Numbered from the stretch's first letter, positions 37,029-45,659 are shown. The stretch: DNA of 64,000 nt from Spirochaetota bacterium (GCA_025457915.1 JALOTL010000012.1:37729-101728), one strand, 5' to 3'. Program-made: numbers and translations. The notes: generated by a model not told the origin, from the sequence alone.

Positions 37029-38456
37029 CTATTTTTTCTTGAGACCCATTATTTCTCTTGCTTCATCAGGAGTTGCGGGTACACGTCCGAGGGCCTCGGC
37101 AATCCTTACAGCCCACTCGACCTGTTCGTAGCTTCCTTTGGCAATCTCTCCGCTTGGAACACGGATATTATCCTCAAGGCCAACCCTCATATGTCCGCCC
37201 AGCAGACACGATTGAGTGATGGCAGGGAACTGATCCTGTCCGACCCCGCAGGTGGTAAAATTTGCATTTTCAGGCATTGCATTTTTCAGAGCGATGAAAG
37301 CATCAGCTCTGAAAGCCTGGCCTCCGGCAACACCCCATACGAAGTTAAGATTATAAGGTGCACTGAAAATTCCCTGTTTGCCGATCAGCATGAAATTATC
37401 CAATCCGCCCATGTCATAGATTTCAATTTCAGGTTTTACTCCGTTCTCAAGCATGGCTTTGGCAAAATCCTGAAGCATAGTGAAAGTGTTTTCAAAAACA
37501 AAATCTATAAATATCTTGCCAGTCTTACGGTCGATTATACTGAAATTCATCGTATTGGTATTCAATGAAGCCATTTCCGGCTTGATAGCTACTATCTGCG
37601 AAATCCTCTGCTCAGGAGTCTTACCCATACCAACTGCAGAACTGAGATTGACTATAAGCTCAGGACACTTGTCTTTGATGGCATCATGCGTTGCCTTGAT
37701 TCTCGCATGATCATGAGTAGCCATGCCATTTGACTCTCTCGCGTGCACATGAACCATAGCTGCTCCGGCCTTGTAGCATTTGTAAGCCTCATTTGCAAAT
37801 TCTTCCGGCTCATAAGGCACATTTTCATTCTGGTTTTTCATTGTAGCAGCGCCTGTCAGAGCTGCAGTAATTATAACTTTATTATACATGTCACCTCGAC
37901 CTCCTGATTGTTTTTTCATATGCGGTACTGATCCGACTCCCGGATCACAACTTCCGGCAGATCCTGATCTGTCGCTCATGGAAATCTTCGCAACTTTACT
38001 CGGTTTAAAATGATCTATATCAAGAATTGTGTTTGTAGTTTCTTTGGCAAAAACAGCTTCCACTCTCATTCCTGCTTTTACTTCAGAAATATCTATTTCT
38101 TCAAGTATATGCATGAAAGGCGAATCTGCCCCATCGAGTTTTATCAGAGCCAGAACAAAAGGAGCTTTCCTCGGTAGATGTCTGTCATCATATCTTACAA
38201 CTGTAAAATTAACAACCTCACCAGTGTTCTGAAGTTCAACCCAGTTGTCCCTTATGTCTGTAAAATCTTTTTCACATACCTGACGCGGGGGGACGTATAC
38301 TTTTTTGCACTTGGGACAATTCACACCCATAATAATTTTTTTATCCCTGATCGTAGTAATAAATTTACTGCCGAGTCTTCCAGGGAAGTATGTATAGGGG
38401 AGTGCCAGTTTTCCTTCTACTATGAAACAATCTTTCTTATCGTATTCAAGACTCAT
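37029..38456 (-). CDS. DUF35-BKACE fusion protein
   Basis: 475 residues. Residues 1-155 are a DUF35 unit: zinc ribbon CPKCKKVYVPPRQVCEKDF, where the fourth Cys of the usual pattern is Asp, then OB fold GEVVNFTVVRYDD. Residues 190-475 are a beta-keto acid cleavage enzyme (DUF849): IITAALTGAAT, metal ligands in VHVHAR, NLSSAVGMG, NFVWGVAGGQ, and EDNIRVPSG. BKACE enzymes split a beta-keto acid with acetyl-CoA to acetoacetate and a new acyl-CoA. The linker (SGSAGSCDPGVG) is loose and an internal ATG at 37889 has AGGAGG ten bases upstream, so a separate 286-residue BKACE may also be made. GGAGGG stands before the main ATG. Confidence 0.85.
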   Translation of the reverse strand: MSLEYDKKDCFIVEGKLALPYTYFPGRLGSKFITTIRDKKIIMGVNCPKCKKVYVPPRQVCEKDFTDIRDNWVELQNTGEVVNFTVVRYDDRHLPRKAPFVLALIKLDGADSPFMHILEEIDISEVKAGMRVEAVFAKETTNTILDIDHFKPSKVAKISMSDRSGSAGSCDPGVGSVPHMKKQSGGRGDMYNKVIITAALTGAATMKNQNENVPYEPEEFANEAYKCYKAGAAMVHVHARESNGMATHDHARIKATHDAIKDKCPELIVNLSSAVGMGKTPEQRISQIVAIKPEMASLNTNTMNFSIIDRKTGKIFIDFVFENTFTMLQDFAKAMLENGVKPEIEIYDMGGLDNFMLIGKQGIFSAPYNLNFVWGVAGGQAFRADAFIALKNAMPENANFTTCGVGQDQFPAITQSCLLGGHMRVGLEDNIRVPSGEIAKGSYEQVEWAVRIAEALGRVPATPDEAREIMGLKKK

Positions 38457-38467
38457 CGCTTCCCTCC

Positions 38468-40009
38468 TTATTCATCTATTTCAAAATACTTGATATCGAA
38501 AATGCTGCCGACACGCTTTTCATTCCATACAGGCCTGACGCGTGTGCCAGCAACGTCGTTTCTCCCATTCTTGATCAGATTAATCTGATCGCGTCTTACA
38601 AGGTGGGCAAATGTGTCGTTACCGATACATCCATCGAGCAGGATATTCAGCATGCCATATGGAGTTTCCCTTGTTTCTCCTGTGAGAGGATCAGGGCTTG
38701 AAAAATAAACATATTCCATATAGCGGACCTGACCTTTCGGCCCGACTTCCAGCCATTCTGTTGCAGGGATGCGGCACTCTGCACAGACTTCTCTTGCAGG
38801 CAGATGAACCCTTCCGCACTTCGGACATTTATTTGTAAAAATTTTCTTTTCTTTGAGCGCATTAAGAAATCTTCCCATTATCGGGCCGGTTGCAAACCGC
38901 TGATTTACTGATATTGTTTTTTTCAGTACGAGAAGTTCTTCCTTTTCAGCCTCTCCTCCGCTTGAAGGAGGTATATACTTGGAAAAAATTTCCCCGAGCT
39001 TTAGAGCAATCGCAGTCTGACCTTCTATCGAAGCTCTTCCAGCTGAAAGAAGTGAAAAAGGATCAGTCTTGCCGAGCATAACATCTACCCAGTCTTTCGC
39101 TTCATTCACGCAAAGTTTTGTTGTAGGCTTTTCAGGCTGGCCTTCTTTAAGTTCACATTTGCCGTCTTTGATGTAAGCAGTCCATTTACCGCCGCCCTCT
39201 CCGCCGATATCATAAGTGATTGTAGCATCAAGGTCGGCTGCACCCTTGGGTTGAAATCTCTGTACCAGAGTTCCAAACATATCAAGTATATAATCCTTTG
39301 TGGTGAATTCTTTTATTTTAGGCGCGTACTTCGCAAAAATTTCTCCCAGCTTAAGGGCTATCTCGGTCTTACCTTCAATTGACGCCCTTCCGGCTGATAA
39401 TAGCGAAAAAGGATCAGTCTTGCCGAGCATAACATCTACCCAGTCTTTTGCTTCATTAACATTCAGTTTTGTGGTAGGCTTATCAGGCTGTCCGGTTTTA
39501 AGTTCGCATTTTCCATCCTTGATATATGCAGTCCAGACGCCTCCGCCTTCACCGCCGATATTATACGTGATGCTTACATCAAGTCCTGAAGCTCCCTGAG
39601 GCTGAAAACGGGCAACAAGAGTGCTGAACATATCCTGAATATAATCGCCTGTTCCCATTACTTTTTTTGCAGGAACATATTTCTTAAACATTTTTGTAGT
39701 TTTACCGAAAGTACCCATATCGCCTTCGAGCTTAACTTTTCCAGACATGAAAGCGTTTGTTGCATCAACCTTGCCAATATTAACACCGATGAAATTTTCC
39801 TCGTTTGCTTTCATAATTGTAACGCATCCGGAAAGATCATCTGTCTTTTCAACTTCCATTGAATCATTTTTTACGGTAAGCTTCCACTTGCCCGCCCCTT
39901 CGATGTCATATCCGAATACAGCGTCAACACCCTTTGCGCCCTCAACGCGAAAGCGGTCTTTCATCGTGTTGAATATATCTTCTGCCTTTACTCCCCAGTA
40001 TTCTGTCAT
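38468..40009 (-). CDS. Three SCP2 domains fused to DUF35 (module 2, D)
   Basis: 513 residues. Three sterol-carrier-protein-2 domains in tandem (~5-110, ~115-230, ~235-350), then a DUF35 unit (~370-513) with zinc ribbon CPKCGRVHLPAREVCAEC. Domains 2 and 3 are nearly identical (both contain ARFQP/QRFQP, GGEGGG, WTAYIKDGKCEL, EAKDWVDVMLGKTDPFSLLS), so one arose recently from the other. SCP2 domains bind sterols or long acyl chains in a hydrophobic tunnel. Attached to a thiolase-partner domain, they could hand a bulky CoA ester to A2/B2. Start at 40009 has AGGAGG five bases upstream; the ATG at 40087 overlaps A2. Confidence 0.9.
   Translation of the reverse strand: MTEYWGVKAEDIFNTMKDRFRVEGAKGVDAVFGYDIEGAGKWKLTVKNDSMEVEKTDDLSGCVTIMKANEENFIGVNIGKVDATNAFMSGKVKLEGDMGTFGKTTKMFKKYVPAKKVMGTGDYIQDMFSTLVARFQPQGASGLDVSITYNIGGEGGGVWTAYIKDGKCELKTGQPDKPTTKLNVNEAKDWVDVMLGKTDPFSLLSAGRASIEGKTEIALKLGEIFAKYAPKIKEFTTKDYILDMFGTLVQRFQPKGAADLDATITYDIGGEGGGKWTAYIKDGKCELKEGQPEKPTTKLCVNEAKDWVDVMLGKTDPFSLLSAGRASIEGQTAIALKLGEIFSKYIPPSSGGEAEKEELLVLKKTISVNQRFATGPIMGRFLNALKEKKIFTNKCPKCGRVHLPAREVCAECRIPATEWLEVGPKGQVRYMEYVYFSSPDPLTGETRETPYGMLNILLDGCIGNDTFAHLVRRDQINLIKNGRNDVAGTRVRPVWNEKRVGSIFDIKYFEIDE
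39056..39097 (-). repeat. 42-bp exact DNA repeat inside SCP2 domain 3
   Basis: These 42 bases recur exactly at 39406-39447 in domain 2, 350 bp away. Each copy encodes the DVMLGKTDPF region. Confidence 0.9.
39406..39447 (-). repeat. 42-bp exact DNA repeat inside SCP2 domain 2
   Basis: Partner of 39056-39097. The 350-bp offset equals one SCP2 domain plus linker, marking the duplicated unit. Confidence 0.9.
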
Positions 40010-40019
40010 TTTTTCCTCC

Positions 40020-41219
40020 TTACCAGTTAAGGTCCTTTTCAAGCATTGTGAGAACTGTCCACATCGTTCCGCCGAAACCCGACGCAAGGGCGTGTTTCAC
40101 TTCAGTAGGTATCTGATGATCTCCGGCATCTCCTCTGATCTGCAGTGCTGCCTCAGCGATACGTACCAATGCTGTAGCTCCGATCGGATTAGATGCAATT
40201 ACACCGCCCGACGGATTGATCGGCATTTTCCCGCCTATCATTATCTCTTTGTTTTCCACGAGTTTAAGATGTTCATCGTCCTTGAGCTGAAAGAAATCCC
40301 TTATCCAGTCAACAGCCCACCAGGATGCAGGATCATACATTTCAAACACATCGAAATATTCAAGAGGCTCTTTTATATTATTTCTTTTATATAGATTTTC
40401 AGCAGCAAAACGATGAGTCATAGGCACAGGATGTTTTTCATCATAACCGAAGAGAATGAAGGTCTCCTCTCTGTGTACGGTGATGTGGTCGCGGATCCAA
40501 ACCGGCTTCTTCGAAATTTTTTTAGCCGTTTTTTCCTCAGCGAATATAACAACGCAGGCTCCATCCGACTGGGAGCACATTTCAATAAGCTTCAGGTCTC
40601 CTACGAGTTTTGGAGATGTCCTTACAAGATCATCAAGCTGCTCAAATTCAAGACCGAATGCCCTGTGGGCCATTGGATTTTTAACGGCATGCTTATCCAT
40701 TATTATGCGATACATTACCGAAGCCTTCTTGGCCCTTTCCTCGCCGAATTCGCTTATCATATCATAAGCCTTGGAACCGGTAAGAGCCCCGGTCTGAAGA
40801 TTTCTAAACCATAAAGGGTCAGCCATATTTGTGATACCACCGGTTGTGTGACCTTCCTGAAGCTTCTCAAAACCTATAGCCATTACAATATCATACATGC
40901 CTGAAGCGACAAGATTATCTGCAGCGCAGGACAAAGTAGCGCCTACTGTACCGCCGGTTGTAATACGAAACGATTCCTTGCCGTATGCTCCAGTTCCAAG
41001 AGTATGCCAGCAATCCGGCTGATGAACCATTTCAAAAAGCTCCATGTTTCCATGCACAATACAGTCTATATCTTTCATGGCAAGCCCGGCATCCTTAAGA
41101 GCGGCGCTTACAGCTTCATGGATCATTTCAGGCTGATTAACATCTTCACGGTGACTTGAAAATCTTGTCTGTCCTATTCCTATTATTCCGACATTTCTGT
41201 TTTTCTTTCTATGAGACAT
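40020..41219 (-). CDS. Thiolase-like protein A2 (SCP-x/Ltp2 type)
   Basis: 399 residues, parallel to A1: IIGIGQTRF, GNMELFE, ITTGGTVGATLSCAA, and NPSGGVIASNPIGATALVR. Neither the Cys nucleophile context nor the His of GHPxGATG is present, a stronger degeneration than in A1. As in Ltp2, C-C cleavage or condensation by other residues is likely; candidate catalytic tyrosines lie in FEMYDPASWWAV. It lies 10 bp upstream of the SCP2-DUF35 fusion and 12 bp downstream of B2, with AAGGAGG before its ATG. A complex of A2, B2 and the two fusions is predicted. Confidence 0.87.
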   Translation of the reverse strand: MSHRKKNRNVGIIGIGQTRFSSHREDVNQPEMIHEAVSAALKDAGLAMKDIDCIVHGNMELFEMVHQPDCWHTLGTGAYGKESFRITTGGTVGATLSCAADNLVASGMYDIVMAIGFEKLQEGHTTGGITNMADPLWFRNLQTGALTGSKAYDMISEFGEERAKKASVMYRIIMDKHAVKNPMAHRAFGLEFEQLDDLVRTSPKLVGDLKLIEMCSQSDGACVVIFAEEKTAKKISKKPVWIRDHITVHREETFILFGYDEKHPVPMTHRFAAENLYKRNNIKEPLEYFDVFEMYDPASWWAVDWIRDFFQLKDDEHLKLVENKEIMIGGKMPINPSGGVIASNPIGATALVRIAEAALQIRGDAGDHQIPTEVKHALASGFGGTMWTVLTMLEKDLNW

Positions 41220-41231
41220 TGTATAACCTCC

Positions 41232-42377
41232 TTATTTCTCCATTATTACAACTGCCTGATGCTGGGCAGCCGGACCATAAGAGGCCTGTGCAAGGGCTTT
41301 CTTTACCCCTTTAACCTGACGCTCGCCAGCTTCTCCGCGCAGCTGCAGAAAACATTCGATCGCCCTTGCAGCTCCGCCTAACAGAAGAGGATTGCCGTTG
41401 AGCATCCCGCCGGAAAGGTTCACATTATATTTATCCATTCCACCGTCTTCAATCCACTTGCCGCCTTTGCCTTCATCAGCAATGCCTACACCCTCTGCCC
41501 ACATCGGAAGCTGGTAAGCAGACTGATCGCTTAATTCAAATAGATTAATTTCTTTTTTAGGATCTTTTATGCCTGCCATCTTATATGCTCTTGAAGATGC
41601 ATTCTTTAATGAGAAGTTTGAAGCGAGGTCTTTATCGCCAAGGAAATAGCTGTCCATGCAGCTCCCGTATCCTGTGATCCAGATCGGATTATCAGTAAAT
41701 TCCCTGGCGCGTTCTTCGGTGCATAGAAGCATTCCATACGCCCAGTCAGTAACAGGATAATAATGAAGCTCCCTGATCGGGTCAGCAAGAAGCGGGGAAT
41801 TCATTACTTCTTTTTCATCAACCATTTTGTTGTCGCGCGCATTTGGATTCTTTTTAGAATTTTTCCTGGAACGTACAACAATCTTTGCAAGATGCTCTTC
41901 AGACACCCCGGATTTTTTCATATACGCTCTTGCCTGCATAGCGCTCACATTTAAATGATCCATGCCTATCGGCCTGCAGTAAAACGGATCAAATGTCAGG
42001 TTTGTAACCATCCGCCTGCTTTCTCCCTGGGACTCCTTGCAGTGTCCCATGAAAAGAATCACATCATCGTGACCTGACATTATGCATGACATCGCATATC
42101 CAAGACCGTTAATGCTTTCCTGCGACATTTTTTCTTCGCCCCTGAACTGCGCACCAACTACATCAGTAATGCCGTTATTTGAAATGGTGCGCGCATCGAA
42201 CATGTCATCAGAACAGGTTATTATATTTCTGATCCCCTTATCCATATCAAATGAAACCTTTGTCTGGGTCATGATAGATTCAAAACATTCATGCAGCATA
42301 TTCTGAAATCGAGCATGCCAGGCATCGTTTTCGTTCTTAATCTGTGCTACCGCACATAACGCAACACGATTACTCAT
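41232..42377 (-). CDS. Thiolase-like protein B2
   Basis: 381 residues, paralogue of B1: shared TRSDDMFDARTIS/TTSNDFWDGRTIS-type region, FDPFYCRPIGMDH, SPLLADPIREL, and LSGGMLNGNPLLLGGAA. The GHP of B1 is GNP here, and nothing resembles a Cys nucleophile; the C-terminal CxG loop is gone (ASYGPAAQHQAVV). It is probably a structural or substrate-binding partner of A2. GGAGGAAC precedes the ATG. It is the second gene of the operon that begins with the PHP protein, though 192 bp separate the two. Confidence 0.85.
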   Translation of the reverse strand: MSNRVALCAVAQIKNENDAWHARFQNMLHECFESIMTQTKVSFDMDKGIRNIITCSDDMFDARTISNNGITDVVGAQFRGEEKMSQESINGLGYAMSCIMSGHDDVILFMGHCKESQGESRRMVTNLTFDPFYCRPIGMDHLNVSAMQARAYMKKSGVSEEHLAKIVVRSRKNSKKNPNARDNKMVDEKEVMNSPLLADPIRELHYYPVTDWAYGMLLCTEERAREFTDNPIWITGYGSCMDSYFLGDKDLASNFSLKNASSRAYKMAGIKDPKKEINLFELSDQSAYQLPMWAEGVGIADEGKGGKWIEDGGMDKYNVNLSGGMLNGNPLLLGGAARAIECFLQLRGEAGERQVKGVKKALAQASYGPAAQHQAVVIMEK

Positions 42378-42490
42378 ACTTTTGTTCCTCCATCCTGAAA
42401 TAATTAACCAGCCACTTTACTCTTCCGTCCGCAGTCTGATATTAATCTGCACAGTCTGAAAAATAATTCATCTTATACTGTTTATGGATT

Positions 42491-42536
42491 CACCCGGGGG
42501 TGCAAGCCATCGCCTTCGCGGGAATGACAGTCTGTA
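42491..42536. repeat. Extragenic repeat-like segment
   Basis: CACCCGGGGGTG is followed by GCAAGCCATCGCCTTCGCGG and GAATGACAG, the look of a repetitive extragenic element. Related bases ATTCACCCGAGGGGGG occur at 19389. It lies between the PHP gene and B2. Confidence 0.4.
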
Positions 42537-42569
42537 TTCAAATTAAAACTGCTTTAATAGAATTATGAA

Positions 42570-43118
42570 CTATATGTAACAGTTCCAGAAATTTCCATTT
42601 TTTACTGCTCTTATAATTGAATCTTTGTCTCTGTCAGAATCCATCTCAATCCACGCTCTTCCAATGTTGATATTATCATGCGAATCATCTGAAGCAATTC
42701 TGGGATACCCCCAGTCTATATCATCGAAAACGCTTTCCCTGAATCCCTTTGATGTAATTTCAACTGCATCAATCGGATAGAGTTTTATCAGATCATCAAG
42801 TCTCGCCCTCACCTGATTCACTGATAAACCATATTCTCCAATATGATTAAAAATATGAAGAACCTCGTTATTTCCCTCGATCCGGTTAACGTGCACATAT
42901 CCTTTTACAAAAACCGTCAGCTCCAAACCATAAAATAAAATCATCCTGGTTTTTACATTGTTCAGAGCACTCCGGTAATCTGCCTTTAAAAGATAGTCAT
43001 GATCCGTAACTGCGATAAAATCATAACCCAGACTCTCGTATGCATCAGCCATCTCCTGAGGTGTAAGCTTACCGTCCGAGAAAGACGAATGAGAGTGAAG
43101 ACAACCCCTTAGAATCAA
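42570..43118 (-). CDS. PHP-domain phosphoesterase-like protein
   Basis: 182 residues. The PHP signature is present: CLHSHSSFSDG (HxH), DFIAVTDHDY, HIFNHIGEYG, and ASDDSHD near the C-terminus. These residues bind two or three metals for phosphoester hydrolysis. The protein is short for the family (often 220-290 residues) but keeps all the motifs. The start is TTG with AGAGG about 7 bases upstream. A TetR-type palindrome lies 30-55 bp upstream. It is the first gene of the long minus-strand array; its role in acyl-CoA catabolism is unclear. Confidence 0.78.
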   Translation of the reverse strand: MILRGCLHSHSSFSDGKLTPQEMADAYESLGYDFIAVTDHDYLLKADYRSALNNVKTRMILFYGLELTVFVKGYVHVNRIEGNNEVLHIFNHIGEYGLSVNQVRARLDDLIKLYPIDAVEITSKGFRESVFDDIDWGYPRIASDDSHDNINIGRAWIEMDSDRDKDSIIRAVKNGNFWNCYI

Positions 43119-43147
43119 TATATCCTCTATTCAGTTTCAAATAACAT

Positions 43148-43173
43148 TTATTGGTCGGATGTTCAACCAATAA
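43148..43173. promoter_or_regulatory. TetR-type operator, copy 1
   Basis: TTATTGGT (43148-43155) and ACCAATAA (43166-43173) form an 8-bp inverted repeat, with the 20-mer TTGGTCGGATGTTCAACCAA (43151-43170) as core. It stands just upstream of the PHP start, with TTGACT on the minus strand nearby. The same core, one base different, lies at 52571-52590 before the AtoDA operon. Confidence 0.7.
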
Positions 43174-43348
43174 GTCAGTCTATATAAAAAGTCAAGGAAA
43201 AAACACCAATACTTATTAAAATACAGATTTACCTGGATTAATGGCAGAAAATAAGAAAAACTGATAAAATAATTCTCAAAAAAATATTTTTAAAAATTTT
43301 CATATAGTCCGGATATTTAACAAAAATAAAAAAGATTATACTGTATTT
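43174..43348. other. AT-rich spacer
   Basis: No gene or clear signal. Strongly AT-rich, between the PHP operator and the first copy of the ~150-bp repeat. It marks the border from the catabolic array to the accessory patch. Confidence 0.4.
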
Positions 43349-43516
43349 TTTTCCAGATGGGAAAAGGCTTTATAAAAGCAAAAAGTTATTCACATCTCCT
43401 TGCTGTTAATATTGAATATTATGCTTCGACAATCTCACCAACCGGAAGTTAAACAAATAGGCAGCTAAAATTCTTGACTTTCAGTCCACCAACAGTAAAT
43501 GTTTATTAAATTTTGC
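43349..43516 (+). repeat. ~150-bp dispersed repeat, copy A
   Basis: Left part GCAAAAAGTTATTCACAT and right part TTCTTGACTTTCAGTCC, ending GTTTATTAAATTTTG. Its end lies 28 bp before the ORF6N start. Related to the copies at 44522, 45951 and 48522, and inverted at 44391. Confidence 0.7.
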
Positions 43517-43544
43517 CAGATCCTTCATGGTATAAAAATCGAAT

Positions 43545-44063
43545 ATGTCTAATATCATCCCTGCTGAAAATATAGTTAGTAAAATCTATTTCTTTCGCGG
43601 CGTTAAGGTTATGCTCGACCGTGATTTGGCTGAACTGTACTGTGTTGAAACGCGAGTCTTGAATCAGGCAGTTCAAAGAAATTTTGATAGATTTCCATCT
43701 GACTTTATGTTTCAGCTTTCAAATGAAGAGTTTGATAACTTGAAATCACAATTTGTGACATCAAGTTGGGGCGGTATCAGGAAACTGCCGTTTGTTTTTA
43801 CCGAGCAGGGTGTATCTATGTTGTCAAGCGTTCTGAATAGCAAAAGAGCTATTCAAGTCAATATCCAGATCATGAGAACTTTCTCAAAACTCCGTCAAAT
43901 GCTTTCAACTCATGAAGAACTTAAAAAGAAAATTGAATCAATGGAAAAGAAATATGACAGCCAGTTCCGGATGGTTTTTGATGCTATAAAAGACTTGATC
44001 ACCGAAGAGCTGAAGCCTAAACGTAAAATTGGTTTTGAAAGAAAGAATAAAAAAGTGAAATAA
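43545..44063 (+). CDS. ORF6N-domain DNA-binding protein
   Basis: 172 residues. The N-terminal ~90 residues are an ORF6N domain ([46 protein letters not shown]), found in phage antirepressors and in bacterial accessory islands. A coiled coil (~115-150) and a basic tail ([16 protein letters not shown]) follow. It probably binds DNA and regulates a mobile or phage function, but no phage genes surround it. No clear ribosome site precedes the ATG. It stands directly after repeat copy A and is followed by a palindrome and a MORN protein. Confidence 0.8.
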   Translation: MSNIIPAENIVSKIYFFRGVKVMLDRDLAELYCVETRVLNQAVQRNFDRFPSDFMFQLSNEEFDNLKSQFVTSSWGGIRKLPFVFTEQGVSMLSSVLNSKRAIQVNIQIMRTFSKLRQMLSTHEELKKKIESMEKKYDSQFRMVFDAIKDLITEELKPKRKIGFERKNKKVK

Positions 44064-44099
44064 GTAAAAAACAGAATTTCTTGAAAATAGTAATATCTT

Positions 44100-44120
44100 G
44101 AGGTGCCAAATTGGCACCTC
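44100..44120. terminator. Palindrome after ORF6N gene
   Basis: GAGGTGCCAA, one base, TTGGCACCTC: a 10-bp perfect inverted repeat, 36 bp past the ORF6N stop. It can fold as an RNA hairpin (8-bp stem, 5-nt loop) but lacks a T-run; a protein-binding site for the ORF6N product is an alternative. Confidence 0.5.
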
Positions 44121-44142
44121 CAATTCTTAAAACAGGAATCTT

Positions 44143-44346
44143 ATGAATGTTATTTTAACCTGGCCGGATGGCAGACGATATAATGGATCATGGAAAGACG
44201 GTAAACCAGACGGAATGGGAACCCTGTATAATAAAAGTGGTCAAATAATTCATAAAGGCTTATTTAAAGAGGGTTGCTTTGTTGATAACATTATACAGGT
44301 GAAAGTACAGGAAAGCTCAGACACTCAATTAAGTCTGAGCCTCTAA
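44143..44346 (+). CDS. Small MORN-repeat protein
   Basis: 67 residues. Two MORN units are visible: YNGSWKDGKPDGMGTLYNKSG and the less regular IHKGLFKEGCFVDN. MORN repeats form short beta-hairpin ladders that bind lipids or proteins. The preceding CAGGA fits a ribosome site. Bacterial MORN proteins of this size often have no assigned role. It probably shares a transcript with the ORF6N gene unless the palindrome between them terminates. Confidence 0.65.
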   Translation: MNVILTWPDGRRYNGSWKDGKPDGMGTLYNKSGQIIHKGLFKEGCFVDNIIQVKVQESSDTQLSLSL

Positions 44347-44390
44347 GGTCGCATTTTGCAACCACCTCACTTCTCCGCCTCAATACAAAC

Positions 44391-44465
44391 AAAATTTAAT
44401 TAACGTTTGCTGATAACATACTGGAATTCAAGAATAATAGTTGATTTAAACTTCCGAGAAGCTGT
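44391..44465 (-). repeat. Inverted copy of the repeat's right part
   Basis: Reads as the reverse complement of the right end of copy A: AAAATTTAATTAACGTTTGC, then a TTCAAGAATAATAG block and AACTTCCG. With copy A it gives the ORF6N-MORN unit inward-facing inverted ends. Confidence 0.6.
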
Positions 44466-44521
44466 ATTATGGCTCCTGTAGGGCAGGGGTCTGTGAAAAA
44501 CTTGTTGTTTTCTTATCGCAG

Positions 44522-44656
44522 TTTCCTAAAAAGAAAATAAAAAATTTTTTACAGATCCATGATATCCATAAGACAGATTGAATCTAATAGGCAGGTAAAA
44601 TCAACTATTATTATTGACTTTCAGTCTGCTAAAAGTAACCGTTAATTAAATTTTTA
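44522..44656 (+). repeat. ~150-bp dispersed repeat, copy B
   Basis: Contains TTTCCTAAAAAG, ACAGATCCATGAT, AAGACAGATTG, AATAGGCAGGTAAAAT and TTGACTTTCAGTC, in the same order as copies A and D. Its last bases overlap the stop codon of the ankyrin gene, so the repeat provides that gene's 3' end. Confidence 0.6.
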
Positions 44657-45659
44657 TCTGTTGAAGTAATTCCACAGCTATTTTTCCTTGAGACGATTCG
44701 TCCTTCAACGCGATATCCAGCGGGAGAGTACCTTTGGGGAATCGCTTATGTGCACCTGTTGACTTGATAGATACATCAGCGCCACGTTTCAAGAGCTCCT
44801 GGATCAATTCAACATTAACAATATACCAGCAAGCATAATGCAGAGCGGTCCACTCGAATTTATTCAATTCATTCAGCGGGATATTCAGTTCATCTGCAAA
44901 TACCGGAACAAGGCGGTCAGGATAAGTGGATTTCTGAGTTGCCAAGAGATGCAGCAATGTATTTCCTTCACTGTCCAATCTGGAGCCAGGGAATGCGTAT
45001 AGTACAGGAATTGCGTCTGTGAATCCCTGAAAAGCGCAATGTATGGGCTTGGCTCCCTTCGGTACTTTTAAATCACCACCAGAAGAATACGGCTTGGTTG
45101 ACTCCATGGTCGAATCGGCACCGGCTTTAAGGAGAAGCTCAAGGATGGGACTAATATCAGCGGGATCGCCGAGGGAGCCGCCAGCTACTGAGCCGTAACA
45201 GGCGTAGTGCAAAGTTGTCCAGCCCTTGATGTCGGCAGCAATTGGATCCGCTCCTGCCGCAAGAAGAAGCTGCACTATCTCCAACTTGTCCCAGCCGAAT
45301 TGAAAAGGCCGCTCTCCGTTTGACGCAGAAGCATTCGGATTTGCCTTGTTCTCAAGAAGCCATTTTACAATTTCGATCATCTCCGGTGATATTATTGTCA
45401 TTCCATCTTCGCTAATATCCAGCGCCATTTGACACGCCACATGGAGTAATGTACAGCCCCGGACACGTACGTCAACGTCGCCACCGGCATTCACAAAATC
45501 CTGTATTTTTTTTAAGACCAAGGGGAGCATGAACAGATTTTCAACGGCTTTATCCGGCTTATGAAGCTTTGTTGCAGTGGTCCAGCGGTCATGCAGTATC
45601 TTGCCATCCCATTTTGCAGCGACATGTTGGACATAGTCCATAAGGGTTTTATTAAGCAT
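44646..45659 (-). CDS. Ankyrin-repeat protein, start uncertain
   Basis: 337 residues from the first ATG. About five or six ankyrin repeats are seen: GCTLLHVACQMAL, EMIEIVKWLLENKANPNA, LEIVQLLLAAGADPIA, GWTTLHYACYG, SPILELLLKAGADST, GNTLLHLLATQ, and EWTALHYACWYI with LIQELLKRGADVS. They form a protein-binding solenoid. The reading frame stays open for another 60 codons upstream (to 45839), with protein-like content (RINLADIEEGVESLWSETED), yet contains no ATG, GTG or TTG; an ATT at 45839 has AAGGAA just upstream. Either translation begins at an uncommon codon, or at ATG 45659 behind AAGGTG, leaving an untranslated relic. No signal peptide. Confidence 0.75.
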   Translation of the reverse strand: MLNKTLMDYVQHVAAKWDGKILHDRWTTATKLHKPDKAVENLFMLPLVLKKIQDFVNAGGDVDVRVRGCTLLHVACQMALDISEDGMTIISPEMIEIVKWLLENKANPNASASNGERPFQFGWDKLEIVQLLLAAGADPIAADIKGWTTLHYACYGSVAGGSLGDPADISPILELLLKAGADSTMESTKPYSSGGDLKVPKGAKPIHCAFQGFTDAIPVLYAFPGSRLDSEGNTLLHLLATQKSTYPDRLVPVFADELNIPLNELNKFEWTALHYACWYIVNVELIQELLKRGADVSIKSTGAHKRFPKGTLPLDIALKDESSQGKIAVELLQQIKI

